A stretch of 64,000 nt of DNA from VXYL01 sp963665195 (GCA_963665195.1 OY762070.1:434001-498000); one strand, 5' to 3'. Numbered from the stretch's first letter, positions 33,083 to 42,276 are shown. Numbers and translations: made by a program. Notes: a model not told the origin generated them from the letters alone.

Positions 33083-34375
33083 TCAGTTTCGCTGGATGCC
33101 GAACTGCCGCAGCGTATCCGCCAGCGTTGGGCGGCCGAGCGCCACCGGTTCGTCGTTCAGCAGGTAGGTGAATACCCAGCCGAGACCGAGCATGAGGATA
33201 CCGATCAGGAAGCAGTACATCACGGCGCGGTCCGGGTAGGCGTCCTTCAGGTAGCCGACGTAGAGCGGTCCGAAGAGTCCGGCCGCGGCCCAGGCGGTGA
33301 GGATGATGCCGTACACCGCGGACATGCGCTGGGCGCCGAATACGGTGGCGACGAACGACGGCATGGTGGCGAAGCCGCCGCCGAAGCACAGCAGGACGTA
33401 GCAGACGAGGCCCGAGAAGATCCACGGATCGCGCTCCGTCATCAGCACGCCGAACACCACCATCTGCGTGGCGAGCAGTATGCGGAACACGCGCACGCGG
33501 CCGATGCGGTCCGCCAAGGACCCCCAGAGCAGGCGCCCGGCGCCGTTGCACAGCGAGCTGATGGCGATCAGCATGGCGCCGTATTCGGCCAGCGTCTCCG
33601 GCTCCACGGTGGGATCCGCCAGGCCCCAGACATCCTGCAAGAGCGGCGACTGGAAGCTGATGACGGAGATGCCGGCGGCGATGTTGAAAAAGAACACCAG
33701 CCACATGACGGCGAATGCACCCGAACGCAGGCAGGGCGCCACTGCAGTGTCCTCGGCAGGTTCGGCCGTTGCCATAGGCGTGCGGTCCGGTGGATTGTGC
33801 AGCCCGCAGGCGGCAGGGATGGCGATGCAGCCGAAGACGATGCCGAGCCAGAGGAAGACCTGCGTCAGATCGCCGCCCGTGCGCACCACTAGGAACGGCG
33901 CCAGCCCCTTGCTGAGCAGCAGGGCGCCCACCCCGAAGCCCATTACGACGATGCCGGTGAACAGGCCGGTGCGGTTCGGAAACCACTTGGCGGTGGTCGC
34001 CACCGGCGTCACGTAGCCGAGGCCGATGCCGATGCCGCCGACCACGCCGTAGCCGAGGTAGAACAGCGCCAGCGAGTCGACGCGCAGGGCATAGGCAGCA
34101 ATCAGGTAGCCGCCGGCGAAGAGGCTGGCGCCGGTCACCGCCAAGAGCCGCGGGCCGTACTTCGGCAGCAGGGCGCCGCCGATCGACGCCGCCACGCCGA
34201 CGGAGAAGATGGCGGCGCTGAACGCCCACGCCGTTTCCGTGAATGACCAGCCGAGCTGGCGCACCAGCATGGATTGGAAGAAGCTCCACGCATAGACCGT
34301 GCCGAGGCATAGCTGCAGCGTGGTACACAGCACGACCGTGACGTAGGGCCGCATCTGTGCGCCTATGATTGCCAC
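33083..34375 (-). CDS. MFS transporter, oxalate/formate antiporter-like
   Basis: The 430-residue protein has about 12 hydrophobic spans in the major-facilitator pattern. Typical OxlT-group features are YVTVVLCTTLQLCLGTVYAW at the start, GVAASIGGALLPKYGPR, and LGYVTPVATTAKWFPNRTGL. This group exchanges small dicarboxylates or monocarboxylates. It is the upstream gene of a pair with the ligand-binding protein (9 bases apart). The divergent gene at 34495 encodes a membrane sensor. The carried substrate cannot be read from the sequence. Confidence 0.9.
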   Translation of the reverse strand: MAIIGAQMRPYVTVVLCTTLQLCLGTVYAWSFFQSMLVRQLGWSFTETAWAFSAAIFSVGVAASIGGALLPKYGPRLLAVTGASLFAGGYLIAAYALRVDSLALFYLGYGVVGGIGIGLGYVTPVATTAKWFPNRTGLFTGIVVMGFGVGALLLSKGLAPFLVVRTGGDLTQVFLWLGIVFGCIAIPAACGLHNPPDRTPMATAEPAEDTAVAPCLRSGAFAVMWLVFFFNIAAGISVISFQSPLLQDVWGLADPTVEPETLAEYGAMLIAISSLCNGAGRLLWGSLADRIGRVRVFRILLATQMVVFGVLMTERDPWIFSGLVCYVLLCFGGGFATMPSFVATVFGAQRMSAVYGIILTAWAAAGLFGPLYVGYLKDAYPDRAVMYCFLIGILMLGLGWVFTYLLNDEPVALGRPTLADTLRQFGIQRN

Positions 34376-34494
34376 GTCTCGCGCCTCTCCAACTATGCCC
34401 GCGGTGCAGGCGATGCGGGCAGCGCCCGCCTCCCGTGTACTATTCTAGGTGTTTTCGGCGGCGCTGCCGCCAAGGGGATGGGTACGCGGGGGCG

Positions 34495-35259
34495 ATGCCG
34501 ATGATGAGAGTTCAGAAGCTCTTCCAGCGAACGCTGTTCGGCATCTTCGCGGTGTTCGGCGTCATCGGCCTGTCCACTTCCGTGCTCACCGTCTACACGG
34601 TCGATACCCAGCTCACCGAGGAGTACCGCAGCAACGGCGCCAACATCGCCAAGACCATCGCCGACTCCAGCGTCGACATCCTGCTGAACCGCAACCTCAC
34701 CGCCCTGCAATCGCTGATCGACCAGTTCCTCGACATCCAGGGCATCAAGTACATCTACATCACCGACGAGACCGGCGAGTTCGTGGCGCACACCTTCGTG
34801 CCCGGCATCCCGGCGGAAATCCGTGCCGACGATCCGAACCGCACAGCGCCTGTGGAACGCAGCCTCATGGGCATGGGCGACTTCGTCGAGGTCGGCAGCC
34901 CGATACTTGCCGGCGTCGCCGGCACCGTGCATGTGGGCATGGACACCAGCTTGATCGCGCTCAAGATCCAGCGCGCCATCGGCCGGCAGGTGTATCTCAT
35001 CTCGATCATCTTCATCGGCGGCGTGTTCGCGGCCATCTGGCTGGTTAATCTGGCGGCGCGGCCCATGGGCCGGCTGCTGGCCTACACCGTGGACCTCGCC
35101 CGCCAAGCTGGTCGTGCCGAGGAGGGCGAGCAGGAACTGTCGGCGGAGGATCGCGAGCGGCTCCTGGCCCGTCGCGACGAGGTGGGCCAGCTCGCCCGCC
35201 TCTCGCATTTTCTGGCGCATGGCGCCGACACCCCGTTGCCAACCGGAGAGACTTCATGA
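34495..35259 (+). CDS. HAMP-domain membrane sensor without an output domain
   Basis: The 254-residue protein has a first membrane helix (FGIFAVFGVIGLSTSVLTVY), a periplasmic region of about 130 residues (EEYRSNGANIAKTIADSSVD, then an IYITDETGEFVAH strand that looks like a single cache domain), a second helix near residue 165-185 (IIFIGGVFAAIWLVNL) and a HAMP linker (ARPMGRLLAYTVDLARQAG). It then stops after about 45 residues without kinase, cyclase or methyl-accepting domain. Adenylate cyclases and kinases often carry such N-terminal parts. The gene overlaps the amidase by 4 bases. It may signal through a partner, or be a truncated receptor. Confidence 0.7.
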   Translation: MPMMRVQKLFQRTLFGIFAVFGVIGLSTSVLTVYTVDTQLTEEYRSNGANIAKTIADSSVDILLNRNLTALQSLIDQFLDIQGIKYIYITDETGEFVAHTFVPGIPAEIRADDPNRTAPVERSLMGMGDFVEVGSPILAGVAGTVHVGMDTSLIALKIQRAIGRQVYLISIIFIGGVFAAIWLVNLAARPMGRLLAYTVDLARQAGRAEEGEQELSAEDRERLLARRDEVGQLARLSHFLAHGADTPLPTGETS

Positions 35260-36704
35260 CGGTAGACCCCTTCGCCAGCGCCACCGCGCTGGCCGCCAGC
35301 ATCAAGCGCCGCGAGATCGGCTGCGCGGAATTGCTCGGCCACTACATCGAGCGGGTGGATCGCTACAACGGCGCCCTGAACGCCATCGTCGTTGAGGTGC
35401 GCGAGGAGGCCATGGCGCGGGCCCGGGCGGCGGACGAGGCGCTGGGGCAGGGCGAGTCGTTGGGGCCGCTGCACGGCGTGCCGATGACGATCAAGGAGTC
35501 GTACAACCTCACCGGCACGCCAACCACCTGGGGTGCGCCGCACCTTGCGGACAACATCGCGGCCAGCGACGCGCTCGCGGTGACGCGGCTGAAGAGCGCC
35601 GGAGCGGTGATCTTCGGCAAGACCAACGTGCCGCTCATGCTGTCCGACTTCCAGAGCTACAACGAGGTTTACGGCACGACCAACAACCCTTGGGACGTCG
35701 GCCGCACGCCGGGCGGCTCGTCAGGCGGTTCGGCAGCGGCGCTGGCAGCGGGCCTGACGGGGCTCGAAACCGGCTCCGACATCGGCGGTTCCATCCGCAA
35801 CCCTGCGCACTTCTGCGGCGTCTTCGGGCACAAGCCGACCTGGAGTCTGCTGCCGCCGCGCGGCCACGCGATGCCGGGCATCCTGACGCCTTCGGACATT
35901 TCGGTGATCGGCCCGCTGGGGCGCTCCGCCGACGATGTCGAGACGGCGATGCGCGTCATGGCGGGGCCGGACGAGATCGCCGGTCGCGGCCTCAAGCTCG
36001 ACCTGCCGCCGCTCGGCAAGGGTGCTGGCGAACTCAAGGTGGCGGTCTGGCGCGACGACGAGATGGCGCGGGTCGACGATTCGGTCAGCGCCCGGGTGGA
36101 TGCCGCCGCCGAGACGCTGCGGGGCTTGGGCGCCGCGGTGGACTTCGACGCCCGGCCCACGGACGATGCCAGCCACGCGCACACGGTCTATCAGTGCCTG
36201 CTGCAGGCCACCATGTCCGCGCGCCTGCCGGAGGATCGCTTCCGGGACATCGAGGCGCGGGTCAAGCAACTCGATCCGAAGGACACGAGCCTGCCGACCA
36301 TGATCCAGCGCTCGCAGGTGGCGAGCTTCCGCGACTGGTCCGCGAACAACGAGCAGCGCACCCACCTGCGCTGGCGCTGGCACGAGTTCTTCGAGCGCTT
36401 CGACGTGCTGATCGCACCGATCATGGCGACCTCGGCGTTCCCCCACGACCAGGGCCCGTTCGCCGAGCGGACGGTCTTGGTGAACGGCGCAGAGCGCCCG
36501 TACTTCGACCAGGTGTTCTGGGCCGGCATCGCCAGCGTCGCCTACCTGCCGGCGACCGTCATCCCGACCGGGCCGGACGACTCGGGACTGCCCATCGGCA
36601 TCCAGATCATCGGCCCCGAGTACGGCGACCTCATCACCCTGGGCCTCGCCCGCCTGCTGGAGAAGGAAGGTTTCGCGTTCCGTCCACCGCCCGGGTACGC
36701 CTAG
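35256..36704 (+). CDS. Amidase signature-family enzyme
   Basis: The 482-residue protein has the amidase signature. The catalytic lysine is in MTIKESYNLTG, and the glycine/serine-rich block GGSSGGSAAALAAG is followed by TGSDIGGSIRNPA, giving the Ser-cisSer-Lys triad. The family hydrolyses amides, including fatty acid amides and amidated small molecules, in the cytoplasm. Start overlaps the stop of the HAMP gene by 4 bases (ATGA). The next gene, mvaD, starts 14 bases later, so the amidase could share its transcript. Substrate unknown. Confidence 0.92.
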   Translation: MTVDPFASATALAASIKRREIGCAELLGHYIERVDRYNGALNAIVVEVREEAMARARAADEALGQGESLGPLHGVPMTIKESYNLTGTPTTWGAPHLADNIAASDALAVTRLKSAGAVIFGKTNVPLMLSDFQSYNEVYGTTNNPWDVGRTPGGSSGGSAAALAAGLTGLETGSDIGGSIRNPAHFCGVFGHKPTWSLLPPRGHAMPGILTPSDISVIGPLGRSADDVETAMRVMAGPDEIAGRGLKLDLPPLGKGAGELKVAVWRDDEMARVDDSVSARVDAAAETLRGLGAAVDFDARPTDDASHAHTVYQCLLQATMSARLPEDRFRDIEARVKQLDPKDTSLPTMIQRSQVASFRDWSANNEQRTHLRWRWHEFFERFDVLIAPIMATSAFPHDQGPFAERTVLVNGAERPYFDQVFWAGIASVAYLPATVIPTGPDDSGLPIGIQIIGPEYGDLITLGLARLLEKEGFAFRPPPGYA

Positions 36705-36718
36705 GCGCGTCGCCCGCC

Positions 36719-37669
36719 GTGGCGACGGCCATCGCCCATCCCAACGTCGCCCTCGTCAAGTACTGGGGCAAGCGGTCGGAGTCGGACAACGTGCCGGCCA
36801 CGCCGTCGCTGTCCATCACGCTGGGCGGCCTTGCCACTCGCACCAGCGTCGCCGCGGCCGAGCGCGATCAACTGCGCATGGACGGCGAGCCGGCTGCGGA
36901 CGCCAAAGTCGAGGATTTCGTCGCGGCGGCGCGGCGGCGCTGGCAGCTTCCACCGCTGGCCGTGGACACGAGCAGCGACTTCCCGACCGGTGCCGGCCTT
37001 GCGTCGTCCGCCTCCGGCTTCGCTGCCCTCGCCACAGCAATCGATGCAGCATTCCGGTTGCGCCTACCGGCGGCGGAACGCGCTGCCTGGGCGCGGCGCG
37101 GTTCGGCGTCCGCAGCCCGCTCCGTGTTCGGCGGCTTCGTCGCGCTGGACCCGGACGATGGCGATTGCGTCGCCCGCCCGCTGCTGGCCGGGGACGACTG
37201 GCCGCTGGAGGTCGTCGTGGCCGTGACATCGGATGCGGCCAAGCGCGTCCCGTCCACCGTCGGGATGGCGAGATCGCAATCCACATCGCCGTTCTATGCG
37301 GCGTGGACCGAGTCCACCCCAGTCGACTTCGACATCGCCAGCGCTGCGGTGCGGGCCCGGGACTTTGAAGCCTTGGCGGACGTCGCCGAGCACAGCTGCT
37401 TCAAGCTGCACGCGCTGATGCTCTCCACGCGCCCGCCGCTCGTGTACTGGAACGCGGCCACGCTGGCCGCTGTTCACCGGCTCCGGGAACTGCGCGATCA
37501 GGGTGTGCCGGTTTTCGCGAGCATCGACGCGGGGCCGCAGGTCAAGGCGGTGTGCGCGCCGGGCCGCGGCGGCGAGGTCGCAGGGGCGATCGAGACAGTG
37601 CCGGGCGTGCTCCGCGTGATCCGCAGCGGCCTCGGCGACGGGGCGCGGCTGCTTGACGAAGCGCCGTGA
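36719..37669 (+). CDS. mvaD: Diphosphomevalonate decarboxylase
   Basis: The 316-residue protein begins ATAIAHPNVALVKYWGKR, the defining start of diphosphomevalonate decarboxylase. The GHMP ATP-binding loop is TGAGLASSASGFAAL, followed by SASAARSVFGGFVALDP and the catalytic aspartate strand SIDAGPQVKAV. The enzyme converts mevalonate diphosphate to isopentenyl diphosphate with ATP hydrolysis, the last committed step of the mevalonate pathway. The start is GTG; the upstream reading frame belongs to the amidase region. The next gene overlaps by 4 bases (GTGA), so mvaD and the kinase are translationally coupled. Confidence 0.93.
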   Translation: MATAIAHPNVALVKYWGKRSESDNVPATPSLSITLGGLATRTSVAAAERDQLRMDGEPAADAKVEDFVAAARRRWQLPPLAVDTSSDFPTGAGLASSASGFAALATAIDAAFRLRLPAAERAAWARRGSASAARSVFGGFVALDPDDGDCVARPLLAGDDWPLEVVVAVTSDAAKRVPSTVGMARSQSTSPFYAAWTESTPVDFDIASAAVRARDFEALADVAEHSCFKLHALMLSTRPPLVYWNAATLAAVHRLRELRDQGVPVFASIDAGPQVKAVCAPGRGGEVAGAIETVPGVLRVIRSGLGDGARLLDEAP

Positions 37670-38616
37670 TCAAGGCGTCCGCGCCCGGCAAGCTGGTCGT
37701 CAGCGGCGAGTACGCGGTGCTGGCGGGTGCGCCGGCGCTGGTGGCCGCGGTGGATCGGCGCGTATCCTGCGTCGTGACGCCGCGCGACGATGGCGACTGG
37801 CAGTTCGACAGCGACCTCGCGCCGACGGTGGCGCTCGCCAAGGCGGATGTGTTCCGCGCCGCCCCGGACACACTGCCCGGCATCGTCCGCCAGACGATCG
37901 CCGAGGCCGATGCGCCGCCCCACCTGCATGTCGCCGTTGATTCCTCAGCGTGCTTCCTGGACGGCGCCAAGCTCGGCGTCGGTTCGAGCGCCGCGCTGGT
38001 TGCTGCGATGGCTGGCGCGTTCCGGGCGCTCGCGGGAACGGCGTTGCACCTGTCCGATCTGTATCGCATCCATGCCGATTTCCAGGGCGGCAGCGGCAGC
38101 GGCCTCGATGTCGCCGCGGCGGTGACGGGCGGGGTGATTCGTTTCGAGGACCGCCGCGTCCTGCCGGCGCGACTGCCGCGGCTGCATACGACCGTCGTGT
38201 TCGCAGGCGCCAGCACGCGCACCAGCGAGTTGGTGGCGCGGTTCGATGCCTGGAGAGCGACGGGCGCGCAGCCCGCCTTGGAGCGCCTCATTGACGCCGC
38301 CGTGGATGTCGCCGACTGCACCGCCGACGCCGAAGCATTCCTCGAAGCGCTCGCGGTCTATGCCGAGGCGCTCGAGCGACTGGATCGGGCTGCCAGCATC
38401 GGCATTTTCGGCCCTGCGCATCGCAGCGGGCAGGGCATCGCCGAGCGGGTCGGCGTGGTCTACAAGCCGTGCGGCGCCGGCGGCGGGGACGCGGGCATCG
38501 GCGTCGCCCGCGATGCGTCCGTCGCCGCGGCCTTCGCGCGGCAGGCGGCACAGGCTGGATTGACCGTGGTGCCGATGGCGTTCGGCGGTCGCGGCGTCGA
38601 TGTGCGCGTTGGCTGA
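37666..38616 (+). CDS. mvaK2: GHMP kinase, probable phosphomevalonate kinase
   Basis: The 316-residue protein is a GHMP kinase: KASAPGKLVVSGEYAVLAG at the start, LDGAKLGVGSSAALVAAM as the ATP loop and HADFQGGSGSGLDVAAAVTGG in the middle. This matches bacterial phosphomevalonate kinases, which phosphorylate mevalonate 5-phosphate. The start is GTG overlapping the mvaD stop by 4 bases. Sitting between mvaD and a reductase-mevalonate kinase fusion, it supplies the middle kinase of the pathway. Mevalonate kinase itself is assigned to the fusion downstream, which makes the phosphomevalonate role the better choice here. Confidence 0.85.
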   Translation: MIKASAPGKLVVSGEYAVLAGAPALVAAVDRRVSCVVTPRDDGDWQFDSDLAPTVALAKADVFRAAPDTLPGIVRQTIAEADAPPHLHVAVDSSACFLDGAKLGVGSSAALVAAMAGAFRALAGTALHLSDLYRIHADFQGGSGSGLDVAAAVTGGVIRFEDRRVLPARLPRLHTTVVFAGASTRTSELVARFDAWRATGAQPALERLIDAAVDVADCTADAEAFLEALAVYAEALERLDRAASIGIFGPAHRSGQGIAERVGVVYKPCGAGGGDAGIGVARDASVAAAFARQAAQAGLTVVPMAFGGRGVDVRVG

Positions 38617-38707
38617 CCTCCCATGAGGCATCGGCGCGCCACGGGGCTCGCCCGTGTTGCACAACAAATGCTGACGCGCCGAGCCGGTTCTAGTGCAAGC
38701 TAGCGGC
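38617..38707 (+). other. Spacer with nested inverted repeats before the HMGR-MK gene
   Basis: This 91-base gap holds TCGGCGCG (38631-38638) and CGCGCCGA (38675-38682), with a smaller ACGGG/CCCGT pair nested inside (38641-38655). The RNA could fold into a long hairpin, possibly a weak terminator or a leader for the fusion gene. No T run follows, and no clear promoter or ribosome site is visible in front of the fusion gene. Confidence 0.4.
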
Positions 38708-40984
38708 ATGGTTTCCCCGCCCGCAACCGCCGGTTCGCGCATTCCCAGCTTCTTCAAGATGGGTGTCGATGCGCGCATTGAAGCGCTGCGCGGGCGCACG
38801 GCCCTCACGGAAGAGGACCTCGCGCGGTTGGAGTCGGGCAGCCACACCCTGAAGCGCCACATCGCCGACAAGATGATCGAGAACGTGGTGGGCGTCTTCG
38901 GCCTGCCGCTCGGCGTTGGCCTCAACTTTCTGGTCGACGGCCGGGACGTGATCGCCCCCTTGGCGGTGGAGGAGCCTTCCATCGTCGCGGGCCTGTCGGG
39001 CGCCGCGCGCACGGCACGGCTGGCCGGCGGGTATCGCACCGAGGTCACCGATCCCATCCTCATCGGCCAGGTGCAGGCGGTGGACATGCCGGATGTGGCG
39101 GCAGCGCAGCACGCACTGCTGGCGCGGCGCAGGGAGGTGATCAATCTGGCGAACAGCCTGCACCCGAAGATGGTGGCCCGCGGCGGTGGCGTGCGCGACA
39201 TCGAGGTGCTGCACCACCGCGCCCCGGAGGGCGGCGCCGAGGGCGCGGCGGAGCGCGACATGCTGGTGCTGCACCTCTTGGTGGACACCAGAGACGCCAT
39301 GGGCGCGAACATCGTCAATGGCATGTGCGAAGGCGTCGCGAGCCTTGTCGAATCCATCACCGGCGGCAAGGTGTTCCTGCGCATCCTGTCCAACCTGACA
39401 GACAGGGCCCTAGTACGGGCCCGGGTGCGCATCCCGGTGCAGAACCTCGCCATGAAGGATTTCGCCGGCGAGGACGTCCGGGACGGCATCGTGCTCGCCA
39501 ACGATCTGGCCCTCGTGGACGCCTACCGCGCCGCCACCCACAACAAGGGCATCATGAACGGCGTGGATGCGGTGGCCATTGCCACCGGCAACGATTTCCG
39601 CGCCATTGAGGCCGCGGCGCACGCTTTCGCGGCACGAAGCGGGCGGTACAAGGCCCTGACCCGTTGGTACGCGGACTCGGACGGCGCCCTCGTCGGCGAG
39701 ATCGAGATGCCGATGAAGGTCGGCACGGTGGGGGGATCGCTGGAAACCAACCCGACGGTGCGCCTGAACCACCGGCTGCTCGGCGAACCGAACGCGGCCG
39801 AGCTCGCTGCGGTGATGGGCGCCGTCGGATTGGCGCAGAACTACGCCGCGCTACGCTCGCTCGCGACCGCCGGGATTCAGCAGAACCACATGACGCTGCA
39901 CGCCCGCAGCGTCGCTTCTGCGGCGGGCGTGCCGGAAGCGCTCTTCAACGACGTGGTGGATGCGCTGATCGAGAGCGGCGACATCAAGGTCTGGAAGGCC
40001 CAGGAGATCGTCGCCGGCCTCGTCCGCCAAGCGGACATCGCGCCGGCGGATGCCGAACCGCGCAGTTCGGCGTGCGGCAAGGTGATCCTGCTCGGCGAGC
40101 ACGCGGTGGTTTACGGCCGGTCGGCCTTGGCGGCGCCGATTCCGCTGGCCGTGGAAGCGCGGGTGGTGGAGGCCCGGGACGGCGTCAATCTGCTCATCCC
40201 GCGCTGGGGGGTGGAGCAGCGGGTGCGACCCACGTCGGCGCATCCGACGGGCGTCGCCGCGATCCTGGCGCTCCTGCTCGAGCGCCTGCGCTTGGGCGGC
40301 CGGGCCATGACCATCGAGGTATTCCCAAACGTCCCGCGTGCGGTGGGCCTCGGCGGCTCCTCGGCGCTGGCCGTGAGCGTGATCCGCGCGCTGGACACGC
40401 ACTTCTCGCTCGGCTTGGCCGACGCCGAGGTCAACGCCTTCGCATTCGAGTGCGAGCAGGCCGCCCACGGCACGGCGTCCGGCGTCGACAACACCTTGGC
40501 CACGTACGGCACGACCATGGTCTACCGGGCACCTCAGGGCGAGAGGGCGGCGCAGTTCAAGCCGCTGACCCTGGCCCGCCCGCTGCCGATCGTCGTCGGC
40601 CTTTCCGGCAAGGAGGGCCTCACTGCCAAGAGCGTCGCCCGCGTGGCGGCCGCATGGCAACGCAACCGGCATCGCTACGAGGGCATCTTCGATCAGATCG
40701 AGCACCTGACCCGAACTGCGGCCGATGCGGCGAGAGATGGCGAACTCGCCGAGCTGGGCGAGCTGATGAACCTCTGCCAGGGCTACCTGAACGCCCTGCA
40801 GGTCTCGACGCGGGAGCTCGAGACGCTCATCGACATCGCCCGCAGCCACGGCGCCGTGGGCGCCAAGCTCACCGGTGGCGGCGGCGGCGGCGCGATCATC
40901 GCGCTCTGCCCGGAAGGCCCGGCGGACGTCGTCGCCGCCATCGAGACCGCCGGCTTCGAGGCCCTGGCATTCGAGATCCGCTGA
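38708..40984 (+). CDS. HMG-CoA reductase (class II) fused to mevalonate kinase
   Basis: A single 758-residue reading frame joins two pathway enzymes. Residues 1-440 are class II HMG-CoA reductase: E89 in AVEEPSIVA, the DAMGAN dinucleotide/CoA region near 197, K280 (THNKGIMNG), D296 (TGNDFRA) and H398 (TLHARSVA). Residues 455-758 are mevalonate kinase: GKVILLGEHAVVYGRSALAA, the ATP loop VGLGGSSALAVS, D594 in TASGVDNTLATYG and KLTGGGGGGAII. The junction is short, with almost no linker. The product would make mevalonate from HMG-CoA and phosphorylate it at once. Class II reductases can also run in the degradative direction, but the neighbours argue for synthesis. I start at ATG (MVSPPATAG); GTG at 38693 would add 5 residues. 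Confidence 0.92.
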   Translation: MVSPPATAGSRIPSFFKMGVDARIEALRGRTALTEEDLARLESGSHTLKRHIADKMIENVVGVFGLPLGVGLNFLVDGRDVIAPLAVEEPSIVAGLSGAARTARLAGGYRTEVTDPILIGQVQAVDMPDVAAAQHALLARRREVINLANSLHPKMVARGGGVRDIEVLHHRAPEGGAEGAAERDMLVLHLLVDTRDAMGANIVNGMCEGVASLVESITGGKVFLRILSNLTDRALVRARVRIPVQNLAMKDFAGEDVRDGIVLANDLALVDAYRAATHNKGIMNGVDAVAIATGNDFRAIEAAAHAFAARSGRYKALTRWYADSDGALVGEIEMPMKVGTVGGSLETNPTVRLNHRLLGEPNAAELAAVMGAVGLAQNYAALRSLATAGIQQNHMTLHARSVASAAGVPEALFNDVVDALIESGDIKVWKAQEIVAGLVRQADIAPADAEPRSSACGKVILLGEHAVVYGRSALAAPIPLAVEARVVEARDGVNLLIPRWGVEQRVRPTSAHPTGVAAILALLLERLRLGGRAMTIEVFPNVPRAVGLGGSSALAVSVIRALDTHFSLGLADAEVNAFAFECEQAAHGTASGVDNTLATYGTTMVYRAPQGERAAQFKPLTLARPLPIVVGLSGKEGLTAKSVARVAAAWQRNRHRYEGIFDQIEHLTRTAADAARDGELAELGELMNLCQGYLNALQVSTRELETLIDIARSHGAVGAKLTGGGGGGAIIALCPEGPADVVAAIETAGFEALAFEIR

Positions 40985-41040
40985 GCTGCGCGCTGCGGCC
41001 CGGCCCGAGCCGCTCGTCCGTCTGGTGGCCGCGGCGCTCG

Positions 41041-41328
41041 CTACGCCGCTTGGAAACGCGCGACGTCGATCTGGTCGATGCGTCGCCGCGCCCGCCAGAG
41101 GTCGTGGGCCATCTGCAGGCCGAGCCACGTCTCGGGGGACGACCCAAATGCCTTGGTGAGCCGGATGGCCATATCCACGGAAACGCCTGCGTGTTCGTTG
41201 ACCAAATCCGAGAGGGACTGGCGCGAGACGCCGAGATGCCGCGCGGCCGCTGCGACGGACAGGCCGAGCGGCTCAAGACACTGCCGTCTCACGATACCGC
41301 CCGGGTGCGGCGGATTGTGCATCGTCAT
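41041..41328 (-). CDS. HigA/VapI-family antitoxin, apparently orphan
   Basis: The 95-residue protein reads NPPHPGGIVRRQCLEPLGLS, then VAAAARHLGVSRQSLSDLVNE (helix-turn-helix) and VSVDMAIRLTKAFGSSPETW, which is the HigA signature. HigA binds DNA and neutralises the RNase HigB, whose gene normally comes just before it. The 162 bases upstream, up to the divergent PhyH gene, contain no HigB-like reading frame on this strand, so the antitoxin looks solitary. A clear ribosome site (GAGGAGGTG) precedes the ATG. It lies 57 bases downstream of, and convergent to, the mevalonate fusion gene. Confidence 0.85.
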   Translation of the reverse strand: MTMHNPPHPGGIVRRQCLEPLGLSVAAAARHLGVSRQSLSDLVNEHAGVSVDMAIRLTKAFGSSPETWLGLQMAHDLWRARRRIDQIDVARFQAA

Positions 41329-41490
41329 GGTTGCTGCACCTCCTCACTCCTCAGTGGCGGTCGACACCAGTCGACCTCTGTACCGTGGCCGTCCTTGAGC
41401 CTACCAAACGGGGACACACGCCGAAGCGTCCTACAGCTTGGCGCGGGGGATGTCCTACAATGCCGTGCCACCGAGGATGGGAGTTCGGCG

Positions 41491-42243
41491 GTGTCCGAGA
41501 TCGATGCGCGTCGCCTGGACGAACTGCGGGTATGGGGCTTCACGGTCATCCCCGATGTCCTTGATGCCGATGTCGCGGCCGCCATGCGGGACTTCGTCTT
41601 CGAACACGCATTCACGATCGGCGTGGAGCATCGGTACCGCGGCAGCGCGCGCCACCTTGCGAATCTGGTAGCGCTGCATCCGATGTTCCTGCAGGCCATC
41701 GACCACCCGGCCGTGCTGCCGTATGTCGAGGCGGTGATGGGTACGGAGTTGATCCTCGGCTCGCTCTCTGCGCGCATCGTGCGCCCTGGCGAGCCGGCGC
41801 AGAAGCTGCACGGCGACGTGCCGCTCGCGATGCAACGCTACGGCGACGACGCGCCGCTGATGATGAACACCGTCTGGGCGTTGTCGGATCTCAATCCCGC
41901 GAACGGCGGCACGCGACTGGTGCCCGGTAGCCACCAAAGCCATTTGCGGGAACCGCCGCCGGGTCTGGATCTGCCTCACGAAATGCAGCCGGAGGTGTCG
42001 GCGGGCTCGGTGGTGATCTTCCACGGCCAGACTTGGCACGCCGGCGGCGCCAACGGCACGGGCGAACTGCGCGCGGCGATGTTCGGCCATTACCGGCACG
42101 GCCAATGGCTGCGGTTCCAGTGCGACCCGCACGACGGCTTCAAGGAAGAGTGGCTTGGCGGCATGACGAAGCGGCAGAAAGAACTGCTGCGCATGACCAA
42201 TGGCATCGACCACCGCCACGGCGCGGACTTCTACGAGCGTTGA
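41491..42243 (+). CDS. Phytanoyl-CoA dioxygenase (PhyH) family protein 3
   Basis: The 250-residue protein is a compact PhyH enzyme: VWGFTVIPDVLDADVAAAMR at the start, iron ligands in KLHGDVPL (H-x-D), the core strand NPANGGTRLVPGSHQSH and the distal histidine in QTWHAGGAN. It ends with a conserved CDPHDGFKEEWL-like tail. I start at GTG (VSEIDARRLDEL), with GGGAG 7 bases upstream; TACAAT 35 bases upstream is a candidate -10. It is preceded by the divergent HigA gene and followed by a convergent response regulator gene. Substrate unknown. Confidence 0.87.
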   Translation: MSEIDARRLDELRVWGFTVIPDVLDADVAAAMRDFVFEHAFTIGVEHRYRGSARHLANLVALHPMFLQAIDHPAVLPYVEAVMGTELILGSLSARIVRPGEPAQKLHGDVPLAMQRYGDDAPLMMNTVWALSDLNPANGGTRLVPGSHQSHLREPPPGLDLPHEMQPEVSAGSVVIFHGQTWHAGGANGTGELRAAMFGHYRHGQWLRFQCDPHDGFKEEWLGGMTKRQKELLRMTNGIDHRHGADFYER

Positions 42244-42276
42244 GGCAAGGCGCGGCGATGGGTCGGGGTGGGTCGG

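Noticed and set aside
41329..41490. A HigB toxin upstream of the HigA gene
   Set aside because: No minus-strand frame in this gap has HigB features.
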